Origin: a virus
Reading direction: 5' to 3' (one strand)
Virus record (IMG/VR): IMGVR_UViG_3300049459_000229
Coordinates: 23,831-87,830 of that record
Length of the DNA stretch: 64,000 nt
Shown: positions 63,449-64,000 of the stretch, piece after piece
How positions within the stretch are numbered: the first letter of the stretch is position 1
Layout of the letters: each line of letters opens with the position of its first letter
Position numbers and translations under genes: made by a program
Notes under the pieces: generated by a model
The model's input: only the letters and a program-made list of their open reading frames with translations
Database searches by the model: none
What the model was told of the DNA's origin: nothing

Positions 63449-63478
63449 AATAAAAAGGGCGCGACCGAAGTCGCGCCC
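63449..63478 (-). terminator. Rho-independent terminator after the tail tube gene
   Basis: On the minus strand: GGGCGCGAC (63478-63470), loop TTCG, GTCGCGCCC (63465-63457), then TTTTTATT (63456-63449). This is a nine-bp perfect stem followed by a strong T-tract. It separates the tail tube unit from the chaperone operon. Confidence 0.9.
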
Positions 63479-63502
63479 CACTCCCACTCCCACCCGTAAC
63501 TG

Positions 63503-64000
63503 TTACGGCGCTACAGCCGCGCCCACGCGGTCGATGAACATGGTCTTGCGCAGCGCCGGATTACTATTGCCCTTGTCCGAGTACGCAGTGTAGTCGAACT
63601 CGGCCATGATGTCGGTATCCTTGCTGCCAGCCACGATCTTGCCGCTGGTCAGCATCGCCTTCGGATAGGTGATCACGTAGCCGTTGCCGGCAGCGTCCTG
63701 GGTCGACACCGTGAACGAGGTGTAGGTGTCGGTCAGGAACTTGTTGTACAGCGCGCCGTCGGCGAAGTAGACGGTGATCTTGCCCTTGGCCATGAAGGTG
63801 CCGATGCCGACGCCCACCAGGCCCAGGGTGCCGGCCGCATCCTGCGCGCGCAGGCCGCTGTCGATGTCGAACGAAATCGACTTGATCGAGGTCGAGACCA
63901 GCGGCGCGCCGCCTTCCCACAGCTGGCCCACACCCTTGACACCGTTCTGGATGTCGTAGGTGTTCGAGGCTGCCACGGCGCCGGTCAGGCGAGTGGTGGT
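63503..64000 (-). CDS. major tail tube protein (partial, runs off right edge)
   Basis: The frame is open through the right edge of the window. Visible segments are LRAQDAAGTLGLVGVGIGTF, ITVYFADGALYNKFLTDTYT and GKIVAGSKDTDIMAEFDYTA; the 'GLR..D..GTLGL.GI..GTF' pattern and the 'DI...F.Y.A' end resemble phage tail tube proteins. Its place upstream of the chaperone genes and before a terminator fits a major virion protein. An in-frame GTG (63976) exists, but the reading frame upstream continues coherently (RLTGAV), so the real start is outside the window. Confidence 0.72.
   Translation of the reverse strand, partial: TTTRLTGAVAASNTYDIQNGVKGVGQLWEGGAPLVSTSIKSISFDIDSGLRAQDAAGTLGLVGVGIGTFMAKGKITVYFADGALYNKFLTDTYTSFTVSTQDAAGNGYVITYPKAMLTSGKIVAGSKDTDIMAEFDYTAYSDKGNSNPALRKTMFIDRVGAAVAP

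Noticed and set aside
1-64000. tRNA genes, CRISPR arrays and insertion sequences
   Set aside because: No cloverleaf-like sequence, regularly spaced repeats or terminal inverted repeats with a transposase were noticed. The only transposase-like gene (5987) lacks a catalytic domain. A tRNAscan-SE run would settle the tRNA question.

Overview
The window is a 64 kb piece of a GC-rich double-stranded DNA tailed phage (or complete prophage-like element). It carries a phage replisome, a tail module with a 2343-residue tape measure protein, tail assembly chaperone genes with a -1 frameshift site, and a lysis cassette with a nested Rz/Rz1-type spanin pair. The long tape measure protein points to a long-tailed siphovirus-like particle. 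The spanins and the GH19-type endolysin point to a Gram-negative host. Base composition and family relationships fit a proteobacterium, perhaps a betaproteobacterium, but that is inference. No integrase, capsid, portal or terminase gene lies in the window, so the genome continues past one or both edges. The tail tube gene is cut by the right edge.

Layout. (1) 1-15889, plus strand: about 53 mostly tiny genes, nearly all joined by 1-8 nt overlaps (often ATGA or GTGA). Few can be named: an HNH nuclease, a DUF4096-like orphan domain, a DUF1653-like protein, a two-cluster cysteine protein and several zinc-ribbon miniproteins. (2) 21255-15873, minus strand: tail-fibre or receptor-binding genes, including a putative alpha/beta-hydrolase (esterase or depolymerase) and Ig-like fibres. 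(3) 21419-46449, plus strand: RdgC-like protein, cytosine methyltransferase overprinted by a second conserved reading frame, deaminase-like protein, SNF2-type helicase, primase-helicase, DnaQ-type exonuclease, two MazG-like proteins, dNMP kinase, a three-domain family A DNA polymerase, ATP-dependent ligase, ThyX, a PD-(D/E)XK nuclease and an SbcD/SbcC-like pair. (4) 64000-46465, minus strand: tail tube, chaperones, tape measure, tail-tip proteins, then lysis genes and a metallophosphoesterase.

Regulation. Four promoter-like sites share TTGAC[A/G]C, an AG step and 17-nt spacing: before rdgC (21356), before the 271-residue gene at 29537 (29440), before the sbcD-like gene (42292), and on the minus strand before the tail chaperones (63436). 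Strong hairpins mark module ends at 2809, 30374, 46453 and 63449. A 15-bp hairpin lies directly before the tape measure start codon.

How the genes fit together. The phage seems to bring most of its own replication machinery and to supply dTMP (ThyX, dNMP kinase). It may modify cytosine or guard its DNA (methyltransferase, RdgC). The dense block of small genes is the most likely home of host-takeover and anti-defence factors, though none could be assigned such a role from sequence alone.
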